From positions 24,832 through 88,831 of the forward strand of contig MNCI01016285.1 of assembly GCA_015680685.1 (NCBI GenBank): DNA of 64,000 bases, read 5' to 3'. Shown in pieces: positions 1-10,766 of this stretch (position 1 is its first letter; each line of letters opens with the position of its first letter). The translations under genes and the position numbers were made by a program. Below the pieces are notes generated by a model that worked only from the letters and a program-made list of their open reading frames with translations, was not told the origin of the DNA and made no database searches. The DNA comes from Gnetum montanum (lineage: Eukaryota > Streptophyta > Gnetopsida > Gnetales > Gnetaceae).

Positions 1-125
1 CAAAACACCTCCACTATTCCACCCTTCGAGTAGCCTTCAAACCAAACACTCTTCAACATACAAATGGTCATATGCTCACACACACCATGATCGACTGGAT
101 AAAGGTAGGTCATATTCCCTAGAAA

Positions 126-587
126 TTGACTGATCCAAGAAGCCCCCTCATCTATCTTCAGGTGGTAGAAAATAAGGGATGTAAAGCTCTTCTGGATTTG
201 GGATTAGGAGTTAATTTGATTTCACATGATATGTACAAGACTTGGAAACTGTCCCTGTTAAAGAAGAGAAGCATTCGGCTCAAGCTGACAGACCAATCCA
301 TTACTGTTCCCTTGGGATTGGTAGAGGACATTGTGACCATCGTTTGTGGGTGCTCCTATCCTACTGATTTCCTTCTCATCTGTGTTGAGAATTGCAAGGG
401 GAACTTTCCAATCATAATGGAAAGAGCCTGGCTAAGCACAGTGGATGCAAGATTGGGACTCCAAGATCTCTCCCTTGAAATTTTAAAGGAAAATCCTTTT
501 GGAAAGATTGAGAAGAAGCACGTTCCATGCATCGTGTACAGTGACTCTGGGTGCAACTATGTGCAGCAGCTGTGGTATGCTAAGTAG
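126..587 (+). pseudogene. E1 retropepsin-like aspartic protease region
   Basis: This is the aspartic protease that would cut the Gag-Pol polyprotein. The active-site region reads LLDLGLGVNLIS, where families usually have L-(L/V)-D-(S/T)-G-A. The catalytic Asp is kept but the Ser/Thr-Gly pair has become Leu-Gly. Downstream, NFPIIMERAWLSTVDARLGL matches the equivalent stretches in E2 and E4 and is the conserved region after the protease core. The frame stays open for 153 codons to a stop at 585-587, and in the intact element it would continue into the RT. The ATG chosen here is only the first in frame, and the true polyprotein start is upstream. Confidence 0.75.
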
Positions 588-699
588 ACATCTATCCAAG
601 CATGCAATCAATGTACCAAGGAATCACAAGTTCAACAATGCCTGTACATAGTAGTCATAAATCAAGAAGGCACCCAATGGCTAATTTCTAATCTTGCTA

Positions 700-1800
700 G
701 CAGCACTTTATGCATGGAACCATCTGAGGGGCTTGTACGTGCCTTTGTAGAAAGCATGGATGATTTGGAAGAGGTTCATCAACAAGTATCCACTGTTGAT
801 GACCGTGATGATTAGGGGAAGTTGCAAATCCCTGAAAGTTTTAAACAAGAGCCCTTGGAACTCAAACCCTTACCAGCCCACTTAGAATATGCATTTTTGT
901 AGAATGGGAAACTAGTAATTATCAATGCCACCCTTGCTCCTAAATAGAAGAAGAAGTTGTTGAAGGTGGTGAACAAATGGAACGCTACTTTTACATGGTT
1001 GTATTCTAAATTAAGAGGATTTGATCCCAAGGTTTTTCAACATCAAATTTATATGGACCCCTCCATGAAGCCACGACGACAACCACAAAGTCGATTCAAC
1101 CCCAAACTGAAGCAGGTCATCAAAGATGAAATCAAGCAGTTGCTAAAAGCGTGGTTCATCTATTCCATTGCCAATAGCGAATGGGTCAGCCCACTCGTTA
1201 TTGTGCCAAAGAAGGATGGAAAATGGAGGATCTGTATAGATTTCCGATTATTCAACATGGCTACCTTCAAAGATCACTTCCCACTCCCATTTGTGGACTA
1301 GCTATTGGATACCATTGCAGGGCATCGTTATTATAGCTTTTTGGATTGTTATAGTGGCTATAACCAAATCCAAATTGCACCAAAAGACTAGGCCAAGATA
1401 ACCTTCACAAGTCCCTAGGGGACTTTTGCATACAAAAAGATGTCTTTTGGCCTGTGTAATGCACCTACCACTTTCCAACGCCTTGTCCTCAGCATCTTCC
1501 AGCAGCAAATTGGTAATGGGGTAGAAGTCTTCAAGGATGACTTCTCTACCTATGGAGGCACATTTGATCAAGCCTTAGACTACCTTGAGCAAGTTTTGAA
1601 AAGATGTGTGAAAACTAATCTATGGATCAACTGGTAGAAAAGCCACTTAATGGTCCAAGAGGACATTGTGCTAGGATACCGTATTTCACAAACAAGGATT
1701 AGCGTGGATCCTAAAAAAATCAGGGTCATCCAAGGAATTACCAGGCAACTAAGCACTGTAAAAGATGTTTGATCATTCCTTGGCCACACTGGTTACTACC
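700..1800 (+). pseudogene. E1 reverse transcriptase
   Basis: This is the RT domain of E1 Pol. Landmarks in order are FKQEPLELK (a linker also present in E2), WVSPLVIVPKKDGKWRICID, then DHFPLPF, YYSFLDCYSGYNQIQIAP, KMSFGLCNAPTTFQR and the catalytic box VFKDDFSTYG. The usual box in this group is F(M/V)DD, so one position is Lys, but both aspartates are kept. At least eight in-frame stops interrupt it. They are at codons where relatives have Gln, Trp or Arg, for example after LPFVD, after APKD and before GTFAY. It is therefore a dead copy. The fragments at 957-1301 and 1440-1637 are the longest open pieces. Confidence 0.9.
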
Positions 1801-2420
1801 AGCGCTTCATCGAAAATTTCTTGAAAATAGCGAAGTTGTTGGTGGAACTCACGAAGAAAGATGCTTTGTTCGTCTGGATCAGGAAATGCAAATCTGCATT
1901 CCAAACACTTAAACAGAAACTCGTAGAGACCCTAGTTCTATGGGCATCTAATTGGTCTAGATCCTTCCACATCATGATGGATGCATCCAACTATGCATTG
2001 GGAGTTGTGCTTACATAGTGGGATGATCAAAAACGCCCATACTATATTCACTATGCAAGCCATAGCATTGTGGGTGCTCAGCTTAACTACACCACCATCG
2101 AAAAAGAGTTGATGGAAATGGTGTTCACCTTGGAAAAATTTTGACACTATGTGCTTAGGTACAAGGTGTTCATGCATACCAACCACAGTGTCATCTGGTT
2201 CCTAATGAACAAACCAACAGTGAGCCCCCGTATCATACAGTGGCTGGTGATTCTTTAGAAGTTTGACCTCACTATGGTAGACCAGAAGGGAACTAAGAAT
2301 GTGGTTGCTAACCACTTGTCTAGGTTGTGATGGGATGACATAGAAGAGGAGGAGCCACTCTTCAACCAATTTCCAGATGAACTTCTCTTCGTGGGAGCAG
2401 TCGATACGTAGGTGCCCAAA
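1801..2420 (+). pseudogene. E1 RNase H domain
   Basis: This is the RNase H part of Pol, which removes RNA from the RNA/DNA hybrid. Visible motifs are FHIMMDASNYALGVVLT (the first catalytic Asp sits in the DAS motif), YYIHYASHSIVGAQLNY, EKELMEMVFTLEKF, then TNHSVIWFLMNKP and KGTKNVVANHLSRL. The expected DH of the (T/S)DH motif is Asn-His here. The frame is broken by TAG and TGA codons after VVLT, EKF, VIL and SRL. The E2 copy (minus strand, 12403-13000) aligns by eye over the whole stretch. Confidence 0.85.
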
Positions 2421-3779
2421 GAATCACCTTGGTTCAGCCATATCCTCGCCTATCTCACAACTCAGGAATTGCCAAAGGAGTGGGACCACCAGCAGAAACA
2501 ATAGTTTCTCCATAAGGCCAAATGCTTCATGGAAATAAATGGTTACCTTTATAAGGTGTGTGCAGATGACCTGGTTAGATGGTGTGTCCCTGATAATGAT
2601 ACATTGCACATCCTCCAAGATGCTCACGAGGGTCCTTGTGGGGGCCACTATGTTGGATGATGCACGACCATTAAGATCCTACGTGTAGGATATTACTAGC
2701 CTACAATTTTTAGGGATGCACAATGGTTGGCCCACTCCTATGAATGATGCCAGAGAGACAGTGGGATGACTGCACAAATGGAGGAACCTCAACAGTGGAT
2801 CCAACCGCTGGAGCCCTTCGACATTTGGGGCATCAACTTCATGGGTTCCATCACATCCCTTTCCAACGGAAAGGCATACATCATCGTGGTTGTGGACTAC
2901 TGCACAAAGTGGGCGGAGGTGGCAGCTGTCGTTGACTATTTTTCAAACAATGCAACATGATTTTTCCAATAGCAAATTGTTAACAAGTTTGAAGTGCCAC
3001 GTTCACTCATCTCAGACAATGGAACGCATTTCATAGGCATCATTTTTCGTAAACTCATGCAACACTTGGGGGTTACCCATAAGTTTACAACACCTTATCA
3101 CCCCCAAGCCAACGGGCAGGCCGAAGTCATCAATAGGGAGATCACCAAAATCCTCACTCGAACCATTAGTAAATATAGGAGGGATTGGAGCACCAAACTT
3201 AATGATGCCCTCTAGGCCTACCGCTCCACTTGGAAACTTCCTATAGGTTACTCTCCCTATGAGTTAGTGTATGGTAAGCTACTGAAGCTTCTAATCCAAG
3301 CAAAACTTCAGACACTATCTACAACCTGTGACTTAGGTCTTGACCTACCACTTGCACAACACGAACAACTTATCAACCTAAGTGTGCTAGATGAGAATCG
3401 ATTGGTGGCCCTGTCATCAAATGAGATACACAAGGCCTATAGTAAAAAACGTCATGATCTTAGGATTTGGAAGGTAACATTTAGATGTGGAGATAAGGTC
3501 CTCTACTGGAACCCCACACATGTACCGCAATCGACCAAGTTTCAAACACTGTGGAAGGGACCTTACATTGTCTTCGAAACCTTCCCATCTAGGGCCTTGC
3601 TTATCCATAAAGCTGAGGATCCCACGAGAATGCAATTGGTCAATCGGCAACAATTAAAACCTTTTTGTGGGCCCCACCAAACTAGTGCTACTTCCTCATC
3701 ATCACAGGAACAGCCTCGTTCCATTTTTTACGTCTCCTCCTTCCAGCCTAGTCATGGGGGAGACTATCCTCCATGCTAA
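2421..3779 (+). pseudogene. E1 integrase
   Basis: This is the integrase that inserts the cDNA. An N-terminal zinc-binding region is recognisable (AHEGPCGGHYVG, then a single Cys before QRDSG), and the second zinc cysteine appears lost. The core holds the DDE triad: FDIWGINFMG, ISDNGTHF and NGQAEVIN. The C-terminal part contains GDKVLYWNPTHVPQSTKF and WKGPYIVFETF and ends with a Ser/Gln-rich tail at 3779. Five in-frame stops (TAG or TGA) lie between 2500 and 3215, and the rest is open for 170 codons (3267-3779). No chromodomain is seen, which suits Athila/Tat and argues against the chromovirus branch. Confidence 0.9.
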
Positions 3780-5296
3780 TCCATTCTGCTAAGCTCCCCA
3801 TTTTTTTGGAATTTTTTGTTTTTCAACATTGTTCATATGTTTTCCAATTCTTACTAAGTTTTTCTTTCTTTAATTACTTTTCCATTTCTTTGTTACTTAC
3901 TTATATGTGTATGTGTGTGTGTTTCATTTCCAATTGGTTGCTAATAAGTCGTCTTATTTTCATCAGGTGGTGCGGATGGTTTTCGTTCTGATGGGTCGCA
4001 TGAAATAGTCCACCTATTTTATCTTGATCCTGCCCTAACATTGTTGTTATTGGAATTTATATCTACTTTCATCTCATAAAATCAATAGTGAGTCCACGTC
4101 ATCCACCCATTCATCCACTCCATGGTTTTCCTCCCTTTGGAAACATGCAACCCCCTTCACTTAAAAAACATTTTAATTAATGTGTGACTTGTGTAGTTTC
4201 CAGACTCGAGGATGACCTAATGGTTTGAATCGGGTGTGACTTCAAGGGAAATGCAACATTCATCGTCCTCTTCTATCCCCTGGGTTGCAAGAGTGCCCTT
4301 ACGGATTTCTTACCACTCCAAGTTCTTTTCTACAAAGAAGCTCCTTGGCAATTTGACCTTGCATTGTGTGGTCCTCATCTAAAAAATGCAAAAAAAAAAA
4401 CAAAAACAAAAAAACCATGAGGATTCAAAGCACACCCCTTGGTTGGATGCATGCAACCAAGCATGGGTCTTTGCATGGTGTGGTTCACACAAAATAAAAA
4501 TAAAACAACAAAAATAAAATCTTAACTATGTGGGAATTTAAAGCACACCCCTTAGATCACCTCTCATGGGCCACAAGCACTAGCTATGGGACTCCCTTCG
4601 TCCTCTCTAACTTAGTCCCATTTCACTTCCTTCCTCTCACGCCTATTGGAGTGGTGGTTCTCTATGAATGCATTCTTGTACACTTGGAGGATGGACGAGT
4701 CTTCGCATGTTGCTGCAATGTCACTGTATGTAGTTGGTTTTAGGTATGAACTCAGGAAAGGTCCTACCAAGTCACTTAACCATAACTTCACACAGGGTTT
4801 CATGTGATTGATAATCGGAATTCCAATTCTCTCTCCTCTCTCTTCACCCATTTCTCTCCATGACTCACCTCACTGCCTGTCTTATGTTTTGAGGGTTTAT
4901 CGTGATTTCCATGAACTCCTCATGCTTTGGCAAGTTCTCATGGATGGGAGTATTAACTTGCGATCACCATTTCTTGACCCCGGGGCCCATGGACTCTAGT
5001 GCTGAGGATATGCAAGGGCTATTGAGGCTACCGCCTACTATGTGGAGGACCTACTTGAATATTCCTAGTCTCATTTGTTAGCCTCCCATCCTCTTGATTT
5101 TTTTGGTTGATTGTTTTCATGATACCCATCACTCAACTTCTTCTCTATGGAGTTCTTTTTCACCACATTTTCCTACTTTTGACTCCCTTTTTCGCCCCAC
5201 TTACCTTCCTCTTGCTCCCAGCCGAGTTCCCGGTCTCTAGAGCTCCTAAATCATCCCAATTTGGCATTTTGAATCAATTTTTTTGGGCTTTCCTTT
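3780..5296 (+). other. E1 post-pol spacer, non-coding
   Basis: No convincing protein is seen. The first 200 bases are T-rich. A segment around 4085-4115 (GTGAGTCCACGTCATCCACC) matches the post-gag region of E3 near 49255, which marks it as a conserved piece of the element's 3' half. A short direct repeat, AAAGCACACCCCTT, occurs near 4424 and 4540. An A-rich run lies at 4388-4410. Confidence 0.6.
4438..4459. repeat. imperfect palindrome in E1 spacer
   Basis: TTGGTTG and CAACCAA arms flank a GATGCATG centre, so the site reads nearly the same on both strands. No function is assigned. It could form a small hairpin or be a protein-binding site. Confidence 0.5.
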
Positions 5297-5410
5297 GTCG
5301 GGTCAACACTGGTCAACAAGTGCGACCCCCTGCATATACGGGGCCCCATATACGTAGCCCCTTGCATATACGCAGCCCCATCAATGCAGCCATAAACCCC
5401 TATATATACC
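5297..5410 (+). promoter_or_regulatory. internal promoter-like block copying the LTR U3 motif
   Basis: TATACGGGGCCCCATATA (5335-5352) is one base from the perfect palindrome TATACGGGGCCCCGTATA in this element's own LTR (8974-8991). Two more TATACG units with AGCCCC follow, then ATCAATGCAGCC, which is close to GTCAATGCAGCCCC in the LTR. A TATA-like CCTATATATACCCC lies at about 5399-5412. The LTR has the same order: palindrome, ATGCAGCC, then TATA (CCTATAAATAAG near 9073). The block is ~430 bp upstream of the second ORF. It is not a nested LTR, because no LTR terminus or U5-end sequence is nearby. Promoter activity is inferred from the arrangement. Confidence 0.6.
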
Positions 5411-5825
5411 CCCATTGCACCTTACATTGTTGTTCATTTTGCAAACCAATTGGGGGGAGATTTTTTATTTTTTCTACCTCACCTCTTCTTCCAAGCACTT
5501 ACATTGTCTCCCATGCATCCTAATCAACCTATCCTTTCCCTCTTTAGCAACTGGAGGCATGCTCTCAGTCATGGGGGGTTGAGGTCTATTGAAATTAATT
5601 AATTACTTACAATTACAATCAATATAGACTTACCACCTCTTAAAGGGAGAAACAAAAACAATATTCTAACCCCAACTCATGCCTTATTATTTTTGGTTTT
5701 AACCCATCAACTAACACTTCGGGCACTTTAATGGGATGCATGTGCCAGTACCATAACTTAGTCAAACTAAGAAGGTGTATGAGGGTCATTTTGAGCAAGT
5801 TATGCACAATATTAATTAGTGGTTA

Positions 5826-5838
5826 TGTTTGATTGCAG
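5826..5838 (+). promoter_or_regulatory. 3' splice-site-like sequence next to second ORF start
   Basis: TGTTTGATTGCAG ends directly before the ATG at 5839. In E3 the equivalent site reads TTTGATTGGTTGCAA before its ATG, one G-to-A change away from an acceptor. A 5' UTR intron or a spliced subgenomic RNA is a reasonable reading. No strong GTAAG-type donor was seen in E1 between 5430 and 5800; the weak candidates are GTCTATTG near 5590 and GTGTATGAG near 5775. Confidence 0.5.
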
Positions 5839-8675
5839 ATGGCACCGAAACTAAGGCATCCAAGGGGAGAAGGACCATCACAACCAAGGGACAAGCAACC
5901 ACGAATGAGAAGAGGATGAGGTGTGTAGCACCTAGAGCATGCAGAGGGCTCCTATGCAACTGGCCCTTGCCACGAAGGGCCTCATCTGGAATCTGTTCAT
6001 CAAATTCCTAAAGATGAGATCCCCAATGAACAATTTCAAGGGGATGAGACTCTAGTGATAGCGTCATGGCTTGAGGTCACCTTGACCCAGGCATGTCTCA
6101 ATGCTATCAAGCCAAGGGAGGTGCAAAAAATGGTCTTGCAAGAGTTAAACTTTGGAACATTCCTTGAGAATGCACCAGAAGAGGTGAGGCTCCAATTGCA
6201 AAACTCTTCTATGTGGCCAATCATCACATCCAGTGGTAAATGGTACTTAGGAGAGACTTACCTCTTCTAGACAAATCGACAGCTGAGGTCTAGAGTAAGA
6301 ATCAAGGACATCTATGTCTCTTACTTTGCGCAAGCAATCGTACAAGCTTTGGGGTTGCCTAAGACTAAAGCCGATGTGGCAGAGATCCCTAAGCAGGTGG
6401 ATCCTAAGGTAAAAGGGGAGTGGATCAGGTGGTGCTATGGGGTGGATCGCAAAGAGTTCGGCACTCTAACCACCCCGGAGAGGGTGTATTCAAAAATTGC
6501 GTCTTACCACCTAAACCCAATAGTGAGACCCAACAAAATCACTACCTTCTCCACTCGTGTGTGTGACACTCTAAGCGAAAAATTCCCAATGAGCCTTCCA
6601 CAATTGTTGTTTTTAGAGATTGAGAAAAGGTTCACTGAAAGCGAACGTGGAAGGCGGGCTCTACCCTTTTCTTACTTAATCAGAAAATTATACAAATGGG
6701 TAGGGATAACACGGTATGCCAATGATACACTTTGGCATGCCCCAATTGCCTCATGGTAGGAAATGATGAAAGACAGGACTCTGGCCACCACACAAACTGA
6801 GGAAGAGCAGCAACTACCTCCACCACCTACGGAAACAACGATGTTGGGTTCGCAAACCATCGTAGAACATATATGTGAAATCTGACAATCGCTCTTGAGC
6901 CAACAAGAGTAATTTGAAGGAACCAGTGGATGGGAGGACCCTTCGATCTATCGCCCTGCAATGACCCATCTAGAACAAGTGGCCAGATTAGTAAGTCTGT
7001 TAGAAAGAGCAGGGCTAATGTTCTCTATCGCCTGAACATAAGTACCTGCAAGAACTGATCCTAGTGTCCAAGTAGTAACAATATCCACCCAACAGTTGTT
7101 TCCTAAAATTTCAAGAAACGTCACTACTTTTTTAGTACCCTTGGATGATGGAGAAGGGGTGACAGTCTTGGTGATGCAGCACCAAGGATAGGAGATTGTG
7201 GCTGAAGTGGTTGCTGACACAATTGCTACTATCCTAAATGCACCGGCAACACTTGTACCAGACGTACATGGACTCAAAGATGCACAGGCATCTACTGGGA
7301 CTTCACGTAGCAAGATCGATGCAGTCCAACATGAAGAACTATTGGAACGACTAGTGGGAACTAGGCAACTGCTTCCAGATGTTTTTGATCTTCCAGATAA
7401 CATCACTACAACCTAGTCGGAGCTACTCTCGGCAAAGGGTAGGAGCCTCATCTTGGAGGAACAACTCAAAGTTGCTTAAGCCAATTGTCAATGCTTGGCA
7501 ACAGAAGTTACCCAATTAAGGGCCCAACTTGCCGATCCAGCTCTCCTCAACCATGAACTCACCAGAGATGAAGCTTTTCAATAGCTTCAAGTCAAACTTC
7601 AAATAGTTGAGGGTGAGCATGAGTCGACGATCCTTGATAAGTCCTTGGTAAATGCTCATGCATATCATCTAAACAAGGACTTGACAAAGGTTTGCCAGTA
7701 CGGAAGTCCATCGCCTGTGCAATGTGGGTATTGAAAATGAGCACATGAAAAGCTTCATTCACCAATAGCAGGAAGGGCTAGCTAGGGTGAATGCTGATGT
7801 GAGAAGGTTGGCTACCAAAAATTGAAATTTGTCTATGGAGGAGGTTCATGCCTTGTGACAGAAATCAGCCATTGAAATCACTGCTTGGAAAAGTGAAGCC
7901 CTTAAGTTTGAGAAAGTTAAAAATCATTACAAGGACCAAGTGGGATTATAAAAGGAATGAATGAAAAGCATATTCAAGTTGCTAAGGCCAAATTGAACCA
8001 AGCACTCCACCAACTTCGAGAAGGAGGCGAGGTATGGCAACCTATCTTTGATGGGTTGAATGCCTACAACCAGGCTGAAATCCACCTCAAGGAACTACAG
8101 ATTGAAGAAATGACAGAGTACATGGAGCTAGCCAACCTTTGCTATGCAAACCTAGCTATGCTAACAGCTGGGAGACTGCGCTCTAACCTAGAAAATAAAG
8201 TGGCCTCCTCCTATTCTTTATACGAGGGTGAGTTCCAAGTGCACAAAGTGATAAAACAAAAATTGGAAACAGCAAATGCGGAACTTGAGGTTCTTTGCAC
8301 ATATTTTGAAGGGTAGCGTGAGGTCATTGAGAAATTGGCCCAACAAATGAATGACTACCAGTAGCTGTAGTAATCAATCCGAGCGTCCGACATCGAATGA
8401 AAATAGTTTGCACCTGGTTTGTCAATTTGAAAGAACTCTTCCTTGCACTTCCATGCCCTTGGGAGGTTCTAGTCTTGGCACACATTGGTGAAGCTGCTTG
8501 GATAGTGAACGATCCCAAAAGTAAGGAAGAAAAAATGAGGGCTCTCTTAGAAGCATTTTGGTTGCCTCCAGAAGTTGTAGTTGCTGTGGGACAACCATCG
8601 TCCGCGCCACCACCACCACATGTGCCAGGGACCGGTGAAGGTCCATCAGAACCACCATCGCCAGGGACGGTGTGA
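5839..8675 (+). pseudogene. E1 second (extra) ORF: globular domain plus coiled coil
   Basis: This is a broken ORF of about 900 codons between integrase and the 3' LTR, where Athila-type elements carry an env-like or accessory gene. It starts MAPKL. The N-terminal half (about 6055-6765) holds NFGTFLENAPEEV, SGKWYLGETYLF, EWIRWCYGVDRKEF, PERVYSKIASYHLNP and ALPFSYLIRKLYKWVGI. The last motif resembles the LPFPSLIT-x-LC-x2-AGV signature of the plant domain called putative plant transposon protein (from memory). A middle part and a coiled-coil part follow (about 7430-8340), including LANLCYANLAMLTAGRLRS. The end is Pro-rich (PPPPHVPGTGEGPSEPPSP). The E3 copy aligns through the whole length. Function is unknown. 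No signal peptide or membrane segment was seen, which argues against an envelope role. Confidence 0.75.
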
Positions 8676-8919
8676 TCTTCTCCAATAATTTTTGTACCTT
8701 TGAGCATGGCAGAGAATCCAGGATCATCAAGGTATTTAATTTTATCTCTAAACACCACCATTTTTGTAATTTTTCCCTCTTTGTACACTCAGGCACTTGG
8801 TGCGTCAGTAAATTTGGTGTTGTGTCATGTGTGTGTGTCATGTGTGTCAAGTTATGTGTGTTGTAATAAGAAATCCATACCTTCCAAATTGTAGAGGAAC
8901 TCGAGGATGAGTTTTTACT
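8676..8919 (+). other. E1 3' untranslated spacer
   Basis: This stretch lies between the end of the second ORF and the polypurine tract. A TGTGTG-rich run occurs at 8826-8865. AACTCGAGGATGAG at 8898-8911 resembles AACTCGAGGACAAG in the same place in E3 (minus strand, near 44660), so this part is conserved between the two subfamilies. Confidence 0.5.
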
Positions 8920-8933
8920 TAGTCATGGGGGTA
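8920..8933 (+). other. E1 polypurine tract region
   Basis: TAGTCATGGGGGTA lies immediately 5' of the LTR start TGATGAAG. This purine run would prime plus-strand DNA synthesis. E3 has GTGGGAGTA in the same position before TGATGAGTC. Confidence 0.6.
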
Positions 8934-9646
8934 TGATGAAGCGCTAAACAGTCGATGCATTGACTAGGCTACATATACGGGGCCCCGTATACGCGGTCAT
9001 GTCAATGCAGCCCCATCGACACATCCGTCCATGCATCGACGTGGCCTCATTTATGTGGAGCCTATTTTAGCCTATAAATAAGTGGGCTTCTACCACACTT
9101 AGGTACCTTTTTAGCAATTGTATCAAAGCTCTTATAGTTTGTTTCTATGAGAGTTAGAATATTTTCCAAGTGCCCCTAGTAGGTGTAAGAAAGGTGTCCA
9201 ACTCTTTATTCGAGCACTGATGTACCTAAGCCCATTGGCATGAACAGCAATAAAGACGAGTTTTTCAAGCATTCCTTGCAGCAATTGGACTTAGTCATTT
9301 GATGCATTTAATAGTTTAATATTTCTATGCTTTAATAATTCCTTAAGTTTCTGTTGTTATTACTTTAATCGCCATTGCTCTCTTATAGTTTATAAAAACC
9401 ATAAGTACGACCATCTCGAACATAAACCCAACACTTGNATAAAAATCATTTGCCTCAATCTCACTTAACCATCGCAATCAGAACATCACAAGTGAGGTTG
9501 GGAAGACAACGACCATTCTAACCCAAGGTTTTGCTAGTTAGGGTCTAGTGTATGCAAAGTGCTTTCAGTCTACAGAATTTGACTGAGTCACGTGTGAACG
9601 CCCGTGATTCACATGGTTGGGCGTAGGGGTACCTAGCCACTCATCA
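8934..9646 (+). repeat. E1 3' LTR (713 bp)
   Basis: It begins TGATGAAGCG after the purine tract and ends GCCACTCATCA. U3 carries the palindrome TATACGGGGCCCCGTATA (8974-8991), GTCAATGCAGCCCC and a TATA box CCTATAAATAAG near 9073. The last ~45 bases (TGGTTGGGCGTAGGGGTACC and following) are nearly the same as the ends of the E2, E3, S1 and S2 LTRs. An undetermined base (n) is at 9438. Confidence 0.85.
8974..8991. promoter_or_regulatory. 18-bp perfect palindrome in E1 U3
   Basis: TATACGGGGCCCCGTATA is perfectly self-complementary. It lies ~95 bp upstream of the LTR TATA box and recurs with one change at 5335-5352. It is probably a binding site for a dimeric factor or an enhancer unit (inference). 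Confidence 0.6.
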
Positions 9647-10700
9647 CATGGCCCCAAAGGAAAAGGTTTGATCAATTATATAAGGTCCCTCCCACAACAT
9701 TTGGAACTTTGTCTTCTAAGGTGCATGTGTGGGGTTCCAGTAGAGAAAGTTATCTCTCGGTTGAAATTTCACTTTTCGTATTTTGAGGTTATGACGTTGC
9801 TTGTTAAATGCCTTATGCACCTTATTCAAAGATAGGGCCAGTAATTGATTTTCATCTAACATGTTGAGATTGATCAATCTTTCTTACTATGCTAGACTTA
9901 GGTCAAGATTCAGATCACAAGTTGTTGAGAGTGTATGGAGCTCGGATTAAATTAGGAGTGTTGGAAGTTTTCCGTACACTAGCTCATAGGAAGAGTAGCC
10001 AATAGGAAGTTTCCATGTTAAGCGATAGGCCCATAGGGCATCGTTGAGTTTCATGCGTTAATCTTTTCTATATTTGCTTATGATCCTTCTTAAGATCTTT
10101 GTGATTTTCCTATTAGTTTACTCTACTTGATTGTTGGCTTAGGGATGATAGGGTGTTGTTAATTTATGTTCAACCCCCAAGCATTGCATCAACTTTATAA
10201 AAGTGGCACCTATTAAGTGAGTTCCATTGTCAAAAATTAGTGCACATTGCACTTCAAACCTGTTTACAACATTTTGTTCCACCAATCTAGCAGCAATGGT
10301 TGATCTATAGTTGGTTACAGCTTCTACTTCTATCCATTTGGTGTAATAGTCGACTGCTACAATGATATATGCCTTTTCATTAGACATGGGTGTGATGGGA
10401 CCCATGAAGTCTATGCCCCATATGTCAAAGGGCTCTAGTGGTTGAATCACCTATTGAGGATCCTCCATTCGAGTAGTCATCCCATCATCTCATTTACAGC
10501 ATTCACAAGATCAGATAAACTGGTGAGCATCCTTGAAGATTGTAGGCCAATAGTATCCTACCATTAGAATTTTTGTGGCCATGCACCTCCCTACATAGTG
10601 GCCTTTCCAAGGGCTATTGTAATCATCCTAGAAAATGCGTAGTTGATTTGCATCAAGGACACACCAATGAACCATGCCATTGGCACACACCTTATGCACA
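9647..10700 (-). pseudogene. E2 integrase
   Basis: On the minus strand the zinc region and YYWPTIFKDAH appear near 10560, then [18 protein letters not shown] and [30 protein letters not shown] follows, and TTPYHP near 10140. The frame then runs through SPYELVY-like sequence and the C-terminal TGGAACCCCACACATGCACC. That segment is nearly identical to E1 at 3510-3527 and is followed by the GPY-type motif. DDE residues D and D are visible; the Glu region is beyond a stop. It is cut at 9647 by the E1 insertion. Confidence 0.85.
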
Positions 10701-10766
10701 CCATCCTTGAAATTGTGTAGTGACTACATAATTGACAATTTCAAGCCAAACTACACAATTTTTGTA

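Larger units (their letters stand above)
1..9646 (+). mobile_element. E1: Ty3/gypsy (Athila-like) LTR retrotransposon, 5' part outside window
   Basis: The order of parts is protease, reverse transcriptase, RNase H, integrase, a 2 kb spacer, a second long ORF, a polypurine tract and a 3' LTR ending in ...CACTCATCA at 9646. The gag and 5' LTR would lie left of the window. The RT sequence (WVSPLVIVPKKDG, then FKDHFPLPF) and the extra ORF after integrase fit the Athila/Tat branch of plant Ty3/gypsy elements. That branch placement is family knowledge recalled here, not a search. The coding parts are broken by many stops, almost all TAG or TGA. At 9646/9647 the sequence switches to the integrase C-terminus of E2 on the opposite strand, so E1 was inserted into E2. 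The right flank CATGG (9647-9651) would be one copy of the target duplication; the other lies outside the window. Confidence 0.9.

Noticed and set aside
5829-6011. 60-codon frame starting at 5829 as the start of the E1 second ORF
   Set aside because: The frame starting MAPKL at 5839 matches the MAPKN start of E3 and sits directly after the acceptor-like site; 5829 would lie inside the putative intron.
6948-7406. 152-codon minus-strand frame
   Set aside because: The plus strand here matches the E3 extra ORF (LLERLVGTRQLLPDVFDLPDN against DQLLQTRKVMTTLFNISND), so the minus frame is a shadow.
8422-8850. 142- and 154-codon minus-strand frames over the end of the E1 second ORF
   Set aside because: They are antisense to a region that aligns in the sense direction with E3; Pro/Gly-rich composition makes the opposite strand open by chance.
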